DNA from: Clytia hemisphaerica
Lineage: Eukaryota; Cnidaria; Hydrozoa; Leptothecata; Clytiidae
NCBI GenBank assembly: GCA_902728285.1
Contig: CACVBU010000535.1
Coordinates: 724,092 to 788,091 of the forward strand
Reading direction: 5' to 3'
Length of the DNA: 64,000 bases
The notes under the pieces are model-generated. The model was not told the DNA's origin. It saw nothing but the letters and a program-made list of their open reading frames with translations, and did not search any database. Below, piece by piece: positions 12,975 to 24,994 of the stretch (position 1 is the stretch's first letter; each line of letters begins with the position of its first letter). The position numbers and the translations under genes are program-made.

Positions 12975-14340
12975 AAGTTCCTTTGTTTGAGGAATATTTT
13001 TTTATTCAAAGTATTTTTATTTTTTCAAAACCTTTTTCTAATCTTGTTGCACTTGTTTTTTACTACATCAGCATCGTCAGACCTTTCAATCAAAACAAAA
13101 CCTTTAATTTGTGTTATTGTTCAGTTCAGTTATTTTTGTCCGGGGGGGGGGTGGACTTGGCCAAAAAGGCAAATAACGGCCTGTGATAGGTGATCACCAG
13201 ACACTTTTTGGTTTCCACCTGCCATTTTGAAGGATAAATGATACTTTTGTCCAGTGAAAACTTGAGATTGCTTTTTGTTGAAAAATTGTAACAAAGCACT
13301 TTTTGTCCCTGCTCCGTACAAAATTTTGTCACCCCAAAATTTTTTGAAAAATCAATGGTTATGTCACAATTCCTTAATTGCAACATTGCGGGGGATCTGT
13401 TGCCGTCCAGGGTACCTTCACCCGTAAGTCCCAGGCAGGGCAGCAAAAACACCCAAATAGAAAAATCAGTTCCCATTATGAGGGACTGATTTTTTTATTT
13501 GAAAGTAGGATAGCATCATTGGTAAAAGGTGACTCAAGCAGATTTTTGCAAAAAAATTTTTTTGGCTAAAAAGCACATCTTTATCTATAAAAATCACTAT
13601 TTATAAGCATACATCGATGTTCTTAGCCAAATTACCCAATTTTTTGATGAGATAGATATCTCTTTGCTCATGAAGGCTTAATTTTGAAGAATAGTTGTGT
13701 TTAGACATGAAATTTTGGCTGCTAGACGTCTTTATTTAGAAAAATTGGCCAAATTCAATATTTTTTATAAGCACAATATTACCAATTACTAACTTAGCTT
13801 ATTGGTATATATTTTCGCGTGTTACAAATTTTCGCGGGTACTTAATTTCGCGAGTTTTTTGGTCAATTTTCGCGAAATTTAATACTGTTTAAATTTTTCA
13901 AAATTACAAAATCGCGAAATTAAATACCACTTTTAGGCTGATTTTAGATTTACACCCACTTATTTGGGGAGGGGCGGAGCCATGGTGACAGAAATAAAAA
14001 TTTTTCCCAAGTTGGGTTGAACCAGCAAGCGTTGAAACCCTTGATTTTACTATTGCTTTAATCCTGACATGAGTTACCACATTAGCTTGCAACGAGAAAA
14101 TCGAAGGGGGAAAAATCTCCTAATCTGTCTGATTTTGCACTGATACAAAAGATTCAAAGAATTCTGCCACAACAGCTGGAGCTGGCTCGATCTGAATCTG
14201 ATCCAACTTTAATAGGCAATGCTATAAAAGAAAGGGCAATTTCATAGACAGTAACGTTTAAAGCTTGTGCAGCGCTGAAAGGAACTTTCTTCTTTTGTTG
14301 AAAATGCTCTGTAAGAAAATGATAGTTAATAACAAGTTAA
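12975..14340. other. Non-coding stretch with an AATTTTCGCGA-rich repeat
   Basis: No gene supported. A run of ten G lies at 13142-13151. At about 13805-13925 words such as ttcgcgggtacttaattt recur; they match the subterminal parts of the MITE at 18455-18827, so this is probably a decayed relative. Confidence 0.4.
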
Positions 14341-15271
14341 ATCATATCTTTCAACTTTAATTTCAAGGCTTGAGACTCGAACATGGATAGAGATTCACCA
14401 GTTGGTGCCAAACAATCTACTGTTTCTTTAAAGACGACCAATATTATTCCAATCAAATACCTTGTCAATACCTCTGACTACCAGACAGAAAGCTTCTTCC
14501 CACCTGACGAGTTTGGTATAATTGGTTGGCCCATTAAGGGAGTTGCCCTGGTCTGGGGGCGTCTGTTTTTGCCCACTTTGATTATGGTTTTCATTATCGA
14601 AGCAAAGTCGATGACAACGAATATCAAATCCGCATGCGATTGGATAAGATTAGTGGGAAAATTGAGCACAACATTGACGAACCGTCAGCGGTCTTTTTTA
14701 AACTGACACCTCAGTCTCTGTAAAGTGAAAAAGTATTTCAGAGTCATTGTGTCTAAAGGAAGCACAACTAAAGGATATCCCCCGGGAAAAGTGACCATCG
14801 TCCATGCGAAGGCAATAACCGATTGTACTCAATTTGCTTTGAAGACGGTACAATTAATCAAGTACATCATGGAATTGATTTTGATGCCAAGGAAGAGTAC
14901 CTTATGATGGTAAGATAATTACTTGTGTACTGTTATTTCACATCAATAATCTGCTTACTCTCCAGGTGATTAAGGCAGGTTCTTTCCGGTCCAAATTCTT
15001 TCAACGTTACAAATCATTTTCGTAGGCTCATTTTGGGCTAAAGAAAAAGGGTATAATTAAGTAGAATAAGATTCAGTCAAGGCAGATGTTTTATGATTTA
15101 GAAATTTTGGATAATTTATTCAAAACCTCAATTTTGCTCTATTTTGATGAAAATCTTTACAATCATGATGGCATCAGCATTTTTTAAGGATTTCAGTTTT
15201 TCAGCTGAAAAGTGATGACATGATCAAATTAAAAAAAAAATTGTATTCTGATGGTCAAAATTTCAATTTAT

Positions 15272-16481
15272 TTCATTAATTATTTATGCCGGCAATTCTG
15301 TAGCAATATTTAATTTTTTGAATTTTTAGTTCAATTCAATCTTTGATCCTGATATTTAGTTCAATTCAATCCCTCATATTTGTTCAATCCCGATATTTGT
15401 TTCAATCCCGATATTTGTTTCAATCCCGATATTTGTTTCAATCCCGATATTTGTTTCAATCCAATCCTTCATATTCAAATTCAATACTTCATATTCAAAT
15501 TTCATCCTTCATATTCAAATTCAATACTCCCTGTTCAAATTTAATCAATCTTTTTCATTCAAATTCAATCTTTTTCATTCAAATTCAATCTTTATTCAAA
15601 TTCAATCCTTCTTTATTCAAATTCAGTCTTTTCCATTCAAATTCAATCCTTCTTTATTCAATTTCAATCTTTTCCATTCAAATTCAATCTTTCAAATTCA
15701 ATCTTTTTTATTCAAATTCAATCTTCTTTCATTCAAACTTTTCGAAATTTCATTCAATCTTCCTGGGTACGAGTGAATTCAAAAAGAGTTTGTCTCCAAA
15801 CTTCCGCCCAGCCGCGTACTTTATGTTTTGTTTTTTTTGGAGATAATAATAACTGATGAATTTTATCTTCAGCGTGAATTTGCCTGTACTTATTATCTCC
15901 TTAAGATTTAATAGTTTAAGACTCGGAGTTCGTGTCTAAACATAAACCAACATGGCAGACAAAAACAAACATGCTGCAGTTGCAAAGTTACTTCAACAAG
16001 AAAGTGAAATTTTGGTGTCTGATGAATCAACAATAGAGCCTCCAACATTGAATATTGGACAAATTCAAAGGGCAGCTACTAATGCAAGTAGCATGTTAAG
16101 TGATAAAATTCATCAGTTATTATTATCCCCGAAAAAAAAGAAAAACATAAAGTACGCGGCTGGGCGGAAGAATTTGAATAAAGAAGATTGAATTTGAATA
16201 AAGAAGGTTGAATTTGAATAAAGAAGGATTGAATTTGAATAGGGAGGATTGAATTTGAATAGGAAGGATTGAATTTGAATGAAAAAGATTGAATTGAACA
16301 AAATACGAAGGATTGGATTGAACCAAATATCGGGATTGAACCAAATATGAGGTTTTGGATTGAAATAAATATCAGGATCAAAAGATTGAATTGAACTAAA
16401 TATCAGGATCAAAAGATTGAATTGAACTAAATATTCAAAAGATTGAATATTGCTACAGAATGGCCGGCATGATTAATTATA
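15272..16481. mobile_element. Fold-back element with internally repeated arms
   Basis: The arms at about 15272-15872 and 16088-16481 are inverted copies. Both start with a block holding GCCGG and TTCTGTAGCAATATT, then tandem variants of TTCAAATTCAATC (about 14-22 bp each), then GCCGCGTACTTTATG and ATAATAATAACTGATG. The left arm has more tandem units than the right. The central loop (15873-16087) is single copy. This is the architecture of fold-back transposons. Confidence 0.8.
15952..16191 (+). CDS. Small open frame in the loop of the fold-back element (79 codons)
   Basis: It starts at an ATG in a fair context (aacATGG) and reads a charged, helical, Gln/Ser-rich peptide starting MADKNKHAAV. 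The last 25 or so codons lie in the right arm and are lysine-rich because they read the repeat, so the natural end is doubtful. It could be a captured first exon. No family recognised. Confidence 0.25.
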   Translation: MADKNKHAAVAKLLQQESEILVSDESTIEPPTLNIGQIQRAATNASSMLSDKIHQLLLSPKKKKNIKYAAGRKNLNKED

Positions 16482-16623
16482 TCAAAATTTATAGAGTTTC
16501 AATTTTTATGATCATCAAAATAGCAAAAATCTATGCAAAATCAGATTTTTATTTCAACCGTAGTATTTCGAGGTTTAATAGAAAATAGCACCTATCAATC
16601 ATTTTATTATCACTTTTTCAGCC

Positions 16624-16810
16624 TTGGGGCAGGCTGGAGACTTCAAAAAATGGTCTGATATATCAAAAAATGGTCTGATATATCAAAAAATGGTCTGATA
16701 TATCAAAAAATGGTCTGATATATCAAAAATTTCCTTTTGGTGTTTACAATTGCGCCTACAAATAATTTAAATAATACTGAAGTTGAGCAAGTGCGGTTAG
16801 CACGTAGGAC
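16624..16810. repeat. Relative of the 155-bp repeat, with a 19-bp microrepeat
   Basis: ggctggagacttc at 16629 and the downstream tttacaattgcgcctac block match the repeat unit and the end of the element near 21150-21760. Inside, the 19-bp word aaaaatggtctgatatatc is repeated four times (about 16647-16727). Confidence 0.7.
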
Positions 16811-18103
16811 GTTTTTATACTCAGAATTCAACTCAGCTCACTTTACTTTATTTAAAAAAAAGAAAATCATGTGATTAGTTGGTTCATGTAGGCTTATCTG
16901 CTTTGGACTTTTTAATCTAAACTTGAATGGAATGGGTGTTTTCAGTGTAGCTGACAGAGTGACCAATCTTTCACAATGTATAATTGAAATACGATCCTCT
17001 TGGTATGTTTTTATTACAGGACACAAGGCGAGCAGCTATCTAGTGGAGTTTACGGACAGATCCAAGAGAAGGGTGGCATCCAGCTGTTTCCATATCCTTT
17101 CACAATACGAAAGTTCAGAAATGAGTGAAAAAAAGCTGTTGTCATGAAAACAAGACAGGAGGAGCTGGTTCTCAACATGCAAGGTTAGTTCTTGGTTCAT
17201 AAATTGCCTTCTCTTTCGAAATTTCCTATACAGAAGGATCTCAATAACTTGAATCGTGTTTTGCGCAGTTATGTAATTTTTGCGCAGATGTGTAATTATT
17301 TTGCGCAGTCATGTAAATTCTGCGCAGATAATGTAATCATTTTGCGCAGATATGTAATTTCCAAGCTGCGCAGTTATGTAATTATTTTCTGCGCAGTTAT
17401 GTAATTAGAACGGTTTTATGATTACATTTTTGTGAATTTCAGTTATAATATGTGAAAAAAAATTCATCTTGTGGACTTATAGTTTTTTGTGAAGTTTATC
17501 TCAGGAGACATGTTATATACCACTTAATATTCAACGTCCACTTAACATTCATTTAACGTCTTTTTTATGATAATTAATGATTGGGATTGAATTTTTAAAT
17601 GAAACTTAGCACAGTAGGGCTTTGGTACAAACCACACCCTTTACAACGTCCATTTAACATCCATTTAACGTCTTTTTCGTGATAATTACTGATAACGATG
17701 GAATTTTGAAATGGAATTTAACTTAATCCATTTAACCTCTTTTTTCATGATAACAAGCATTGAATTTTCAAATTTCGATGGTTTATACATGTATTCATTT
17801 CTAGGTTATTTAGATGTATTTTCAAATAAGGTTTCACACAAGAGATTTCGAGTATTACAGTATAACTTTTTTGAAATGTGAAAACACTATGAAAAAGTGA
17901 AACACTTGTGTTTTTTTTTCGTTTAACTTTTTATTTCAAACACACGTTACACACGTTTTCAAAAAATATACAGAAAATTATTTTCAATATCAACAGAATG
18001 AACCCTGATAATATCAATCCAATATACCCCTGTGTCACGTCTCCGCTGGAAGAAAACGCTTTAAATTCCATCCCCATTGGAAAAAATGAAATATTACACT
18101 ACT

Positions 18104-18453
18104 AGGTCAAAAAACATTGACTAGGCCCATGTTCAATGTATTTCATCGACTGTCGTCAAGTTTTATTTACTGTCAATTGTAAATTATCGACAACAAATTT
18201 TTTGCATCAACCATCAATATTTCCTTTCTTACAGTCAATGATTTGTTTAGACTGTCAATTATTTTGTTGGCAGCTGTCATTGTAAGTAATGAACGGTCAA
18301 TGCAAAAAATTGTCAATATATTCTTTTAATTTTCAAGAAAATTAATTGATCAGTGTTAAACATTTTTTGTCAATTTGATTTTGACAGTCAATAAAACTTG
18401 CTGACAGTCAATGAAAAACATTGAACATGGGCCTAATCAATGTTTTTTGACCT
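18104..18453. mobile_element. TA-type MITE with long inverted ends
   Basis: About 75 bp at each end pair with each other (outer part aggtcaaaaaacattga), followed by variants of ACAGTCAAT. Counting the outermost A/T pair as target, TA flanks both sides (18103-18104 and 18453-18454), as in Tc1/mariner elements. It is nested in the fold-back element and abuts the next MITE. Confidence 0.75.
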
Positions 18454-18454
18454 A

Positions 18455-18827
18455 CCTTAAGGGAATTAATTCTCGCGGCAACTAATTTTTGCGAGACAGC
18501 TTCCCACGCAAATAATTTAATTTTTGCAGGACTTATTTTCGACTGTAAATTTTCGCGAATTGGCGAATTTTTTCAGATTTTCAGATTTTTTGTTAGTTTG
18601 ATTACGTGATTTTGTCTGTACAGTAGAGTCTCCACAACTCAAACGGCTACGAGGAATGAAAATTATTCAAATTATAGAGATATTCGAGTAATGGAGACTC
18701 ATTCAAGAGAGTTTCTTAGCTGAAAGAATTTTTAGCGTAAAAAACTTAATTTTCGCGAGGGATTATTTTTCGCAACAAAGGCAAAATTCGCGAAATATAA
18801 TCCCCGCAAAAATTTAGACCCTTAAGG
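18455..18827. mobile_element. TA-type MITE ending in CCTTAAGGG
   Basis: The ends CCTTAAGGG (18455-18463) and CCCTTAAGG (18819-18827) are followed by inverted TTTTTGCG and CGCGAA words. TA precedes and follows. It shares its left TA with the right TA of the previous MITE, so one inserted at the edge of the other. Confidence 0.7.
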
Positions 18828-19717
18828 TAGTAGTAGTGTCCAGTGTAAAAATAAATCTTAATTTCCCATCCCTACTGGGTACTTGTGATTGAAAACACTA
18901 AAAATCAATATCCCAATCATAAATGAAAGGGATTTTCACATCCCCATATTTTTCCTCAATTTATCCCCCTTGGCGATAATAAAAATTATAAAAAAGACGT
19001 TGGACGGATACTAAATGGAAGTTACATACCAGGGGTCTATCATAGTTTCATTTAAAAACTTTCTTAGAAGCTATCATAAATGGATGTTAAATGGACGTTA
19101 TCATTTTCAAAGGGTGTGGTATATACCAAAGTCCTATCATGCCAAGTTTCGTTTAAAAATTTATTCCCAATCATTAATTATCATGAAAAGACGTTAAATT
19201 GATGTTAAATGGACGTTGTCATTTTCAAGTAGTGTGGTATTATACCTAAGTCCTACCATGCCAAGTTTTATTTAGAAATTTAATCCCAATCATTAATTAT
19301 CATGGAAAAGACATTAAATGGATGTGAAATGGACGTTGTCATTTTCAAACGGTGTGGTATGTACCTAAGCCCTACCATGCTAAATTTCATTTAAAAATTC
19401 AATCCGAATCATTAATCATTATGAAAAAGACATTAAATGGATGTTAAATGGACAAAATCATTTGTAAAGGGTGTGGTATGTACTTAAGCCTTATCGTGCT
19501 AAATTTCATAAGATAAAAGTTATTTTACATGCTGACTGAGATTCGCAAAAATATTATCATAAAACCGTTCGCTAATTACATAACTGCACAGAAAATAATT
19601 ACATTGCTACGCAGCTCGAAAATTACATATCTCCACAAAATAATTACATATCTGTGTAAGGCAATTACATATCTGCGCAGAAATTACATATCTGTGCAAA
19701 AATTACATAACTGCGCA

Positions 19718-20690
19718 TCTCAAAAAATCTCTATATATCTCAAATTGTTCCCTGACTTGTACAGATTTAACACCCCTTGTTTATTTGATGGGTTTTTTTT
19801 TTGAATTCTCATCTTATTTTCAAAGTAATAACATGAGATACACAGGTTTAGTTAAATTTAAAAATAGTAATTCCCAAAAATGTGACAGAGCACAATTTTT
19901 GAAGAAAAGTATATTTTGTTTTTAGGATTTTCTTATTAGAATTTTCTGATTTCTTTTATTTTTTATTATAAGACTAATTAAATAATCCATCATGACACAT
20001 GAATTTTCAGCTGGGATTTGGAAATCTATTTATATGTCCCTAACTAAAGTTTCAGCCTTTTTAAAGGTTTTTTTTAAGGTATTCCAATCAAATTTTAGGT
20101 TTTAAAGCATTTTATTCTTGTTTTGGCATTTTCTTTATATTTTAGTGCCAATTAAATTTAATGACCATCCTTCTTCTCCTAGATAGTGCCTCAATATTTT
20201 TAGGGTTCATCTGTTCTCATGGATTCGTAGTTTCAATCTTATGTTCAATGTTGAGTATAACTTGTTTCTTCTTTATTCATAGCTATTATGTTTATCAAGA
20301 TATGAGATTGATGTTGTATACCAATTTTGGAGATTATTTTCTACCAAAATGTGGTTATGTGAATGTTTTGGTAAGCATATCTTCCAAAATGTAATTTCAT
20401 ACTCTTGTTCCAACCAAAACTTTTGATGAAACCCTGGGGTGTGCTTATTATGCCTATTAAAAATTTCAAATTTTTGTAAATTCATTTTGATCAGAAATTG
20501 CAGATCACTTGATTTGATTTTTTCAGCAAAACAAAATGCATGCGCTTCTGTCAAATATCAACCTTGTAATATAAAAATGATTTTACAATTTCACGTATTA
20601 ACATTTTATTGATGGGCCTTTATAGAAATTGTCGGTATTGAAGTTATTCATTTTTGAGCTTCACAGCCCCCTGGATGTATGGCTTAAAAA
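19718..20690. other. Non-coding stretch
   Basis: AT-rich, with reading frames up to 93 codons on either strand that show hydrophobic low-complexity sequence but no splice sites or motif. I see no gene. Confidence 0.4.
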
Positions 20691-20724
20691 TAAAGATCTC
20701 CTGATGGTGGATATCTTACTTACT

Positions 20725-20860
20725 CTGCTCTAGACCCCCTGGATATCCAAGCATTTCTGTCTAGACTCCCTGGATATCCAAGCTTTTCTGTCTAGACTCC
20801 CTGGATATCCAAGCATTTCTGTCTAGACTCCCTGGATGTTTTTTGCATTATATTCTAGGC
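20725..20860. repeat. 31-bp tandem repeat, about four units
   Basis: The word tctagactccctggatatcc followed by aagcatttctg is repeated at about 31-bp spacing between 20729 and 20838, the last unit partial. It contains the same GGATATCC palindrome found in the small palindromic repeats at 24903 and 51855, perhaps by chance. Confidence 0.8.
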
Positions 20861-21061
20861 CAACTTGATATCCTCAAAAAGTTAAAACCCATGAACTCTT
20901 TTGAACAGTCATGGGACATTTTAATAATTCTAATTCTTGTACTGAGCCCAAGGGATACTTCTCAATAGTTCTAGCCTCACAATAAAACATACTTTGAATA
21001 AAGGCCCCCATTCTTTTAAACGCCCCCCTCGAATAACACCCCTACTAAAAGAAAAATTATT

Positions 21062-22575
21062 CTCAACTTCAGTTGAGTTAGAATCTGACAATGTGTGTGT
21101 GTGTGTCTGTCTGTCTGTGTGTGTGTGTGTCTGTCTGTCTGTCACAAAAACTTTAGGGCAGCCTGGAGACTTCAAAAATGCTTGGATTTGGCTGAAATTT
21201 GGCACACTTGTTCCTTGGGTGATTATCTGGGGGTGTTTTTTTCATTTTTTAAAAATTTTGATTTTTGGGGCCTGGGGACGAGTTTTTCGTCAAAACGAGG
21301 CTAAAACTTTGGGGCAGCCTGGAGACTTCAAAAATGGTCGGATTTGGCTGAAATTTGGCACAATTGTTCCTTGGGTGAATATCTGGGAGCGACTTTTTTT
21401 TTTTGAAAATTTTGATTTTTGGGGCCTAGGGGCGAGTTTTTCGTCAAAACGAGGCTAAAACTTTGGGGCAGCCTGGAGACTTCAAAAATGGTCGGATTTG
21501 GCTGAAATTTTGCACACTTGTTCCTTGGGTGATTATCTGAGGACGTGTTTCTTTTATTTTTCAAAAATTTTGATTATTGGGGCCCGGGGACGAGATTTCG
21601 CCAAAACGAGGCTAAAACTTTAGGGCAGCCTGGAGACTTCAAAAATTGTTCGATTTGGCTGAAATTTGCACACTTGTTCCTTGGGTGAATATCTGGGGTT
21701 CTACAATTGGGCCTATGAATAGTTTGAAGGCACTGAAGTTGAGCCCAGTGCGTTGCGCACGTTCGACTATTATTAATAAATCTTAAAAACGCTTGATTTT
21801 CACTCCCTTCATCATAGGTATGTCTGCTATACAGTATTGGAATTGTTTGTTAACTTGTCGACTAGTCTAGATGAAATAGAGAGAGAAAAAAATTAATTTT
21901 GTTATCAAGCATAAAACGAAATCCTCTAATAGATACTGCCCTGTAAAATAGAAGTAAATCAGGTGACTGGATTAAAACAAGATTAATTTCGCATAGCGAA
22001 AGTATTACGATAGGCTTTCGTGGTGGCGGTGGCGGTGATGAACAAAAATTAGAAAACGAAAGTGCTTTGGAAACTTCTATAACATTCTCGAATAGTCTAA
22101 AGATGGACTCACTCGCTAAGGTAAGATAAAATCTAACGTTTTGCCAGTCCGCAAGTCCAGGTAGACGTAACACAGCATTTTTAAAAATCGCTCGTTTTTA
22201 AAGAAATGGCAGTTTTCAGCATGCTGTCAGCTGGTTGTTTGTATTGCTGTCATGTTTTTTGTGTTTGTTAGAGTATTTGCGAAGGTTTTTATTTCTTTTA
22301 TGTGTAGTTAGTAAATGCACCAATAAAATGATAGGAATCTTACAATTAAAGAGACATGACATTAAGCCAGACCCGATCAATCGAACTTGTCGAACCAATC
22401 GAATAATCGAACTCCATCGTGCATTGAAAAAAAGCACCCCATGATATTGACTCAATGAAAAAGTGTGCCAAATTTCAGCCAAATCTGACAACTATTTTTT
22501 AAGTGTCCAGCCTGGAGTCTGCCCTAAAGTTTCGGACAGAAAACAACGTCAGATTCTAGCTCAACTGAAATCGAA
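21062..22575. mobile_element. Non-autonomous transposon with inverted ends and internal 155-bp tandem repeats
   Basis: Both ends carry agttgag/ctagaatctgac then ctttagggcag...ctggag, in inverted orientation (21062-21200 and 22455-22575). From 21151 a unit beginning ctttrgggcagcctggagac repeats four times with starts near 21151, 21307, 21461 and 21617. The left end also holds a TG/CTGT microsatellite (21091-21142). No transposase is visible. Confidence 0.7.
21963..22120 (+). CDS. Possible single exon, unrecognised
   Basis: An open frame follows aaatcag and ends in gctaag|gtaaga, a good donor at 22121. It reads a Gly run (five Gly) and then an acidic Ser-rich stretch up to DSLAK. It sits inside the region between the inverted ends of the transposon above, so it may be a captured exon. 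No partner exon was identified. Family not recognised. Confidence 0.25.
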
Positions 22576-23430
22576 AATGTCTATATGGTCCGTAGAATCT
22601 TCTATACTAATTGAGTTTATGAAAAATTTCTATAATGCTAGCCCAGTAACATATTGAGGTTTCTAAAATTTGAACACCGCGGCTGGAAAACCTATCCTCC
22701 TTCGATACAAAAAGTCTCGCGCTATTCGGTTTCAAGACTGTCACGACGGATTTGCATGATTTCGAACTATTTTACATCAACACACGCAACAAAATCCAAC
22801 ATTGTTGTTTGATGATTAAACTTCGTCTAACATTATTTAAAAAGGTTTCAATGTTGGTAGCATTGCATATGCGCCGGTCTTAATCTGTCCGCATGTGAAG
22901 CCAACAAACGGGTAAACCTTCAGTGCTCAATCGCAAAGCGCGAGCCTCTCCTTCACAACTAAGGCTTTTTCTTTCCTAGAAGCAACCCTCTCACCACCTC
23001 AGACACCTTTGAACGTCTGCAACGACGGGTACCCTCGATAATTTTGACAGGGTCACTATGGCATTTCATTGAACACAGACTTCCGTTATCTTAAAAAGAC
23101 ATATCATCGAGGCTTACGGACACAAATTTTTGACTAATGTAGAAAGTTTAGAAGTATAATTTTTATTATTTTATTCGGCATTTTAAGCCGAAACAATGTC
23201 AGGAATTAACCCACATTATAGTATTTTAAAGGCTTTTGATGTGCAAGCAAAACCGTTAACCGGCATTTGCGACGACGTCTAGTATAAATATATATTAAAA
23301 TTAACTGGACCAAAACGATAAAACTCAAATTTAAATATCCATCATCTATCACTGGTCAAAACTTGATGCATGTAGCCCTTTACAATCATAAGATACATAC
23401 AATCACGGACAAAATGTTGTAGACTTTTCA
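22576..23430. other. Non-coding stretch
   Basis: No open frame with splice or domain support on either strand. Base composition is less AT-rich than neighbours around 22680-23050, with CpG-containing words (cgcgctattcgg, gcatatgcgccgg), but I see no recognisable gene. Confidence 0.35.
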
Positions 23431-23434
23431 AAAT

Positions 23435-24615
23435 CGAGCACGCTTAGTACGGCAAGCACGAGATCTGAACACACTGTGTGTGGGGGTGTCTGTGTATAGG
23501 GTGTCTGTGTATAGGGTATGTGGGTGTGTGTGTGGGGGCACTCGTAAAACTTAAAGGAAAGGGGTGTAAAATTTTAATTAATTCAACGAGCACGCTTAGC
23601 ACGGCGAGCACGAGATCTGAACACACTGTGTGTGGGGGTGTCTGTGTATAGGGTGTCTATGTATAGGGTGTATATGGGTGTGTGTGTGGGGGCACTCGTA
23701 AAACAGAAAGGAAAGGGGTGTAAAATTTTAACTATTTCAACGAGCACGCTTAGCACGGCGAGCACGAGATCCGAACACACTGTGTGTGGGGGTGTCTGTG
23801 TATAGGGTGTCTATGTATAGGGTGTATATGGGTGTGTGTGTGGGGGCACTCGTAAAACTTAAAGGAAAGGGGTGTAAAATTTTAACTATTTCAACGAGCA
23901 CGCTTAGCACGGCGAGCACGAGATCTGAACACACTGTGTGTGGGGGTGTCTGTGTGTAGGGTGTCTGTGTATAGGGTATGTGGGTGTGTGTGTGGGGGCA
24001 CTCGTAAAACTTAAAGGAAAGGGGTGTAAAATTTTAACTATTTCAACGAGCACGCTTAGCACGGCGAGCACGAGATCTGAACACACTGTGTGTGGGGGTG
24101 TCTGTGTATAGGGTGTCTGTGTATAGGGTATGTGGGTGTGTGTGTGGGGGCACTCGTAAAACAGAAAGGAAAGGGGTGTAAAATTTTAACTAATTCAACG
24201 AGCACGCTTAGCACGGCAAGCACGAGATCTGAACACACTGTGTGTGGGGGTGTCTGTGTATAGGGTGTCTATGTATAGGGTGTATATGGGTGTGTGTGTG
24301 TGGGGGCACTCGTAAAACTTAAGGGAAAGGGGTGTAAAATTTTAACTATTTCAACGAGCACGCTTAGCACGGCGAGCACGAGATCTGAACACACTGTGTG
24401 TGGGGGTGTCTGTGTATAGGGTATGTGGGTGTGTGTGTGGGGGCACTCGTAAAACAGAAAGGAAAGGGGTGTAAAATTTTAACTAATTCAACGAGCACGC
24501 TTAGCACGGCAAGCACGAGATCTGAACACACTGTGTGTGGGGGTGTCTATGTATAGGGTATGTGGGTGTGTGTGTGGGGGCACTCGTAAAACAGAAAGGG
24601 AAGGGGTGTAAAGCC
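23435..24615. repeat. Tandem satellite, eight units of about 150 bp
   Basis: Units begin with cgagcacgctta near 23435, 23587, 23741, 23895, 24047, 24199, 24355 and 24492; the last two are shorter. Each has a GT-rich core (tgtgtgtgggggtgtctgtg) with one or two tataggg blocks, then ggcactcgtaaaac and ggaaaggggtgtaaaatttt. Unit lengths differ mostly by loss or gain of one tataggg block. The repeated 60-65-codon minus-strand frames here are by-products of the repeat and not genes. Confidence 0.95.
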
Positions 24616-24715
24616 TTGAGAGCTATTACTCCTATCCTGAATTATTCCTAATTGGTATTTGGGTTAGAATTTTATTGGTTTTCTAACAGCCAATCAGATT
24701 GCAGCTTTGTAATGT

Positions 24716-24847
24716 TCACCGAAACCCAATCAAGAGGAGAACATCTTGCCAGTCATTTGATGATGAGTCAATCATATCTCCAATCGTTACATTAACAAGT
24801 TTATCAGTCATAGAATTTAATTCCTTTTCAAAACTTGTATCAGCCAT
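24716..24847 (-). CDS. Possible first exon or tiny gene, 43 codons
   Basis: From an ATG at 24847 (aaaATGGC, a good context) an acidic Ser/Asp-rich peptide starting MADTSFEKELNS runs to TGA at 24716-24718. A donor-like TTTCG|GTGAAC overlaps the end, so the peptide may continue in another exon. No family recognised and no downstream exon found. Confidence 0.25.
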   Translation of the reverse strand: MADTSFEKELNSMTDKLVNVTIGDMIDSSSNDWQDVLLLIGFR

Positions 24848-24902
24848 TTTGAATTTGACACGTCTATACAGGGACAGATATCCCTGCCAGAGGAGTTAGT
24901 TG

Positions 24903-24985
24903 GACCAGACCGTAAACCAGAGACAAGATTATAAAAAACTAGACGGTGAAATAGTTTACGGTCTGGATATCCAGGCTACGTTTAC
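24903..24985. repeat. Small palindromic repeat, copy 1
   Basis: accagaccgtaaac at 24903 pairs with gtttacggtctgg at 24954, enclosing ataaaaaactagac; it is followed by atatccaggctac. The same arrangement, including the trailing atatccaggctac, is found at 51855-51935. Confidence 0.75.
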
Positions 24986-24994
24986 ACCTTCAAG

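Larger units (their letters stand above)
14383..17183 (+). pseudogene. Decayed exons of an unrecognised multi-exon gene
   Basis: Several short coding-looking blocks share one strand. A block from 14742 follows the acceptor tatttcag and runs to 14909, where ATGATG is followed by gtaaga; 56 bp later tctccag is followed by an exon at 14966 that continues in frame to a TAG at about 15026. Another block, 17020-17183, lies between ttattacag and caag|gttag and ends its frame in TGA. The blocks contain motifs such as FEDGTINQVHHG and YLVEFTDRSKRR, which look like small beta-barrel (Tudor/chromo-like) domains, but I do not recognise a family. There is at least one frame change near 14810. A fold-back transposon separates the exons. 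Likely a dead or mis-assembled gene; low certainty. Confidence 0.3.
17262..19717. mobile_element. Large fold-back element with GCGCAG...ATGTAATT arrays
   Basis: The left end (17262-17410) holds six variants of tgcgcagttatgtaatt; the right end (19560-19717) holds the inverse, aattacataactgcgca, about seven times. Inside these, 17510-17760 (ccatttaacatccatttaac) is inverted relative to 18985-19510 (gatgttaaatggac). The whole is an imperfect palindrome of about 2.4 kb with subterminal repeats, as in fold-back or large non-autonomous DNA transposons. No transposase frame is present. The central part has received two smaller MITEs. Confidence 0.8.

Noticed and set aside
13126..13476. 116-codon minus-strand open frame
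   Set aside because: No motif, no splice sites, crosses a G-run, and a second frame is open over the same bases; more likely chance in repeat-derived DNA.
15329..16446. CRISPR-like array
   Set aside because: Units vary in length, have no unique spacers, and face each other as arms of a fold-back element in a eukaryotic genome.
23444..24238. Five repeated minus-strand frames of 60-65 codons
   Set aside because: They are produced by the 150-bp satellite and change with unit length; no start context or domain.
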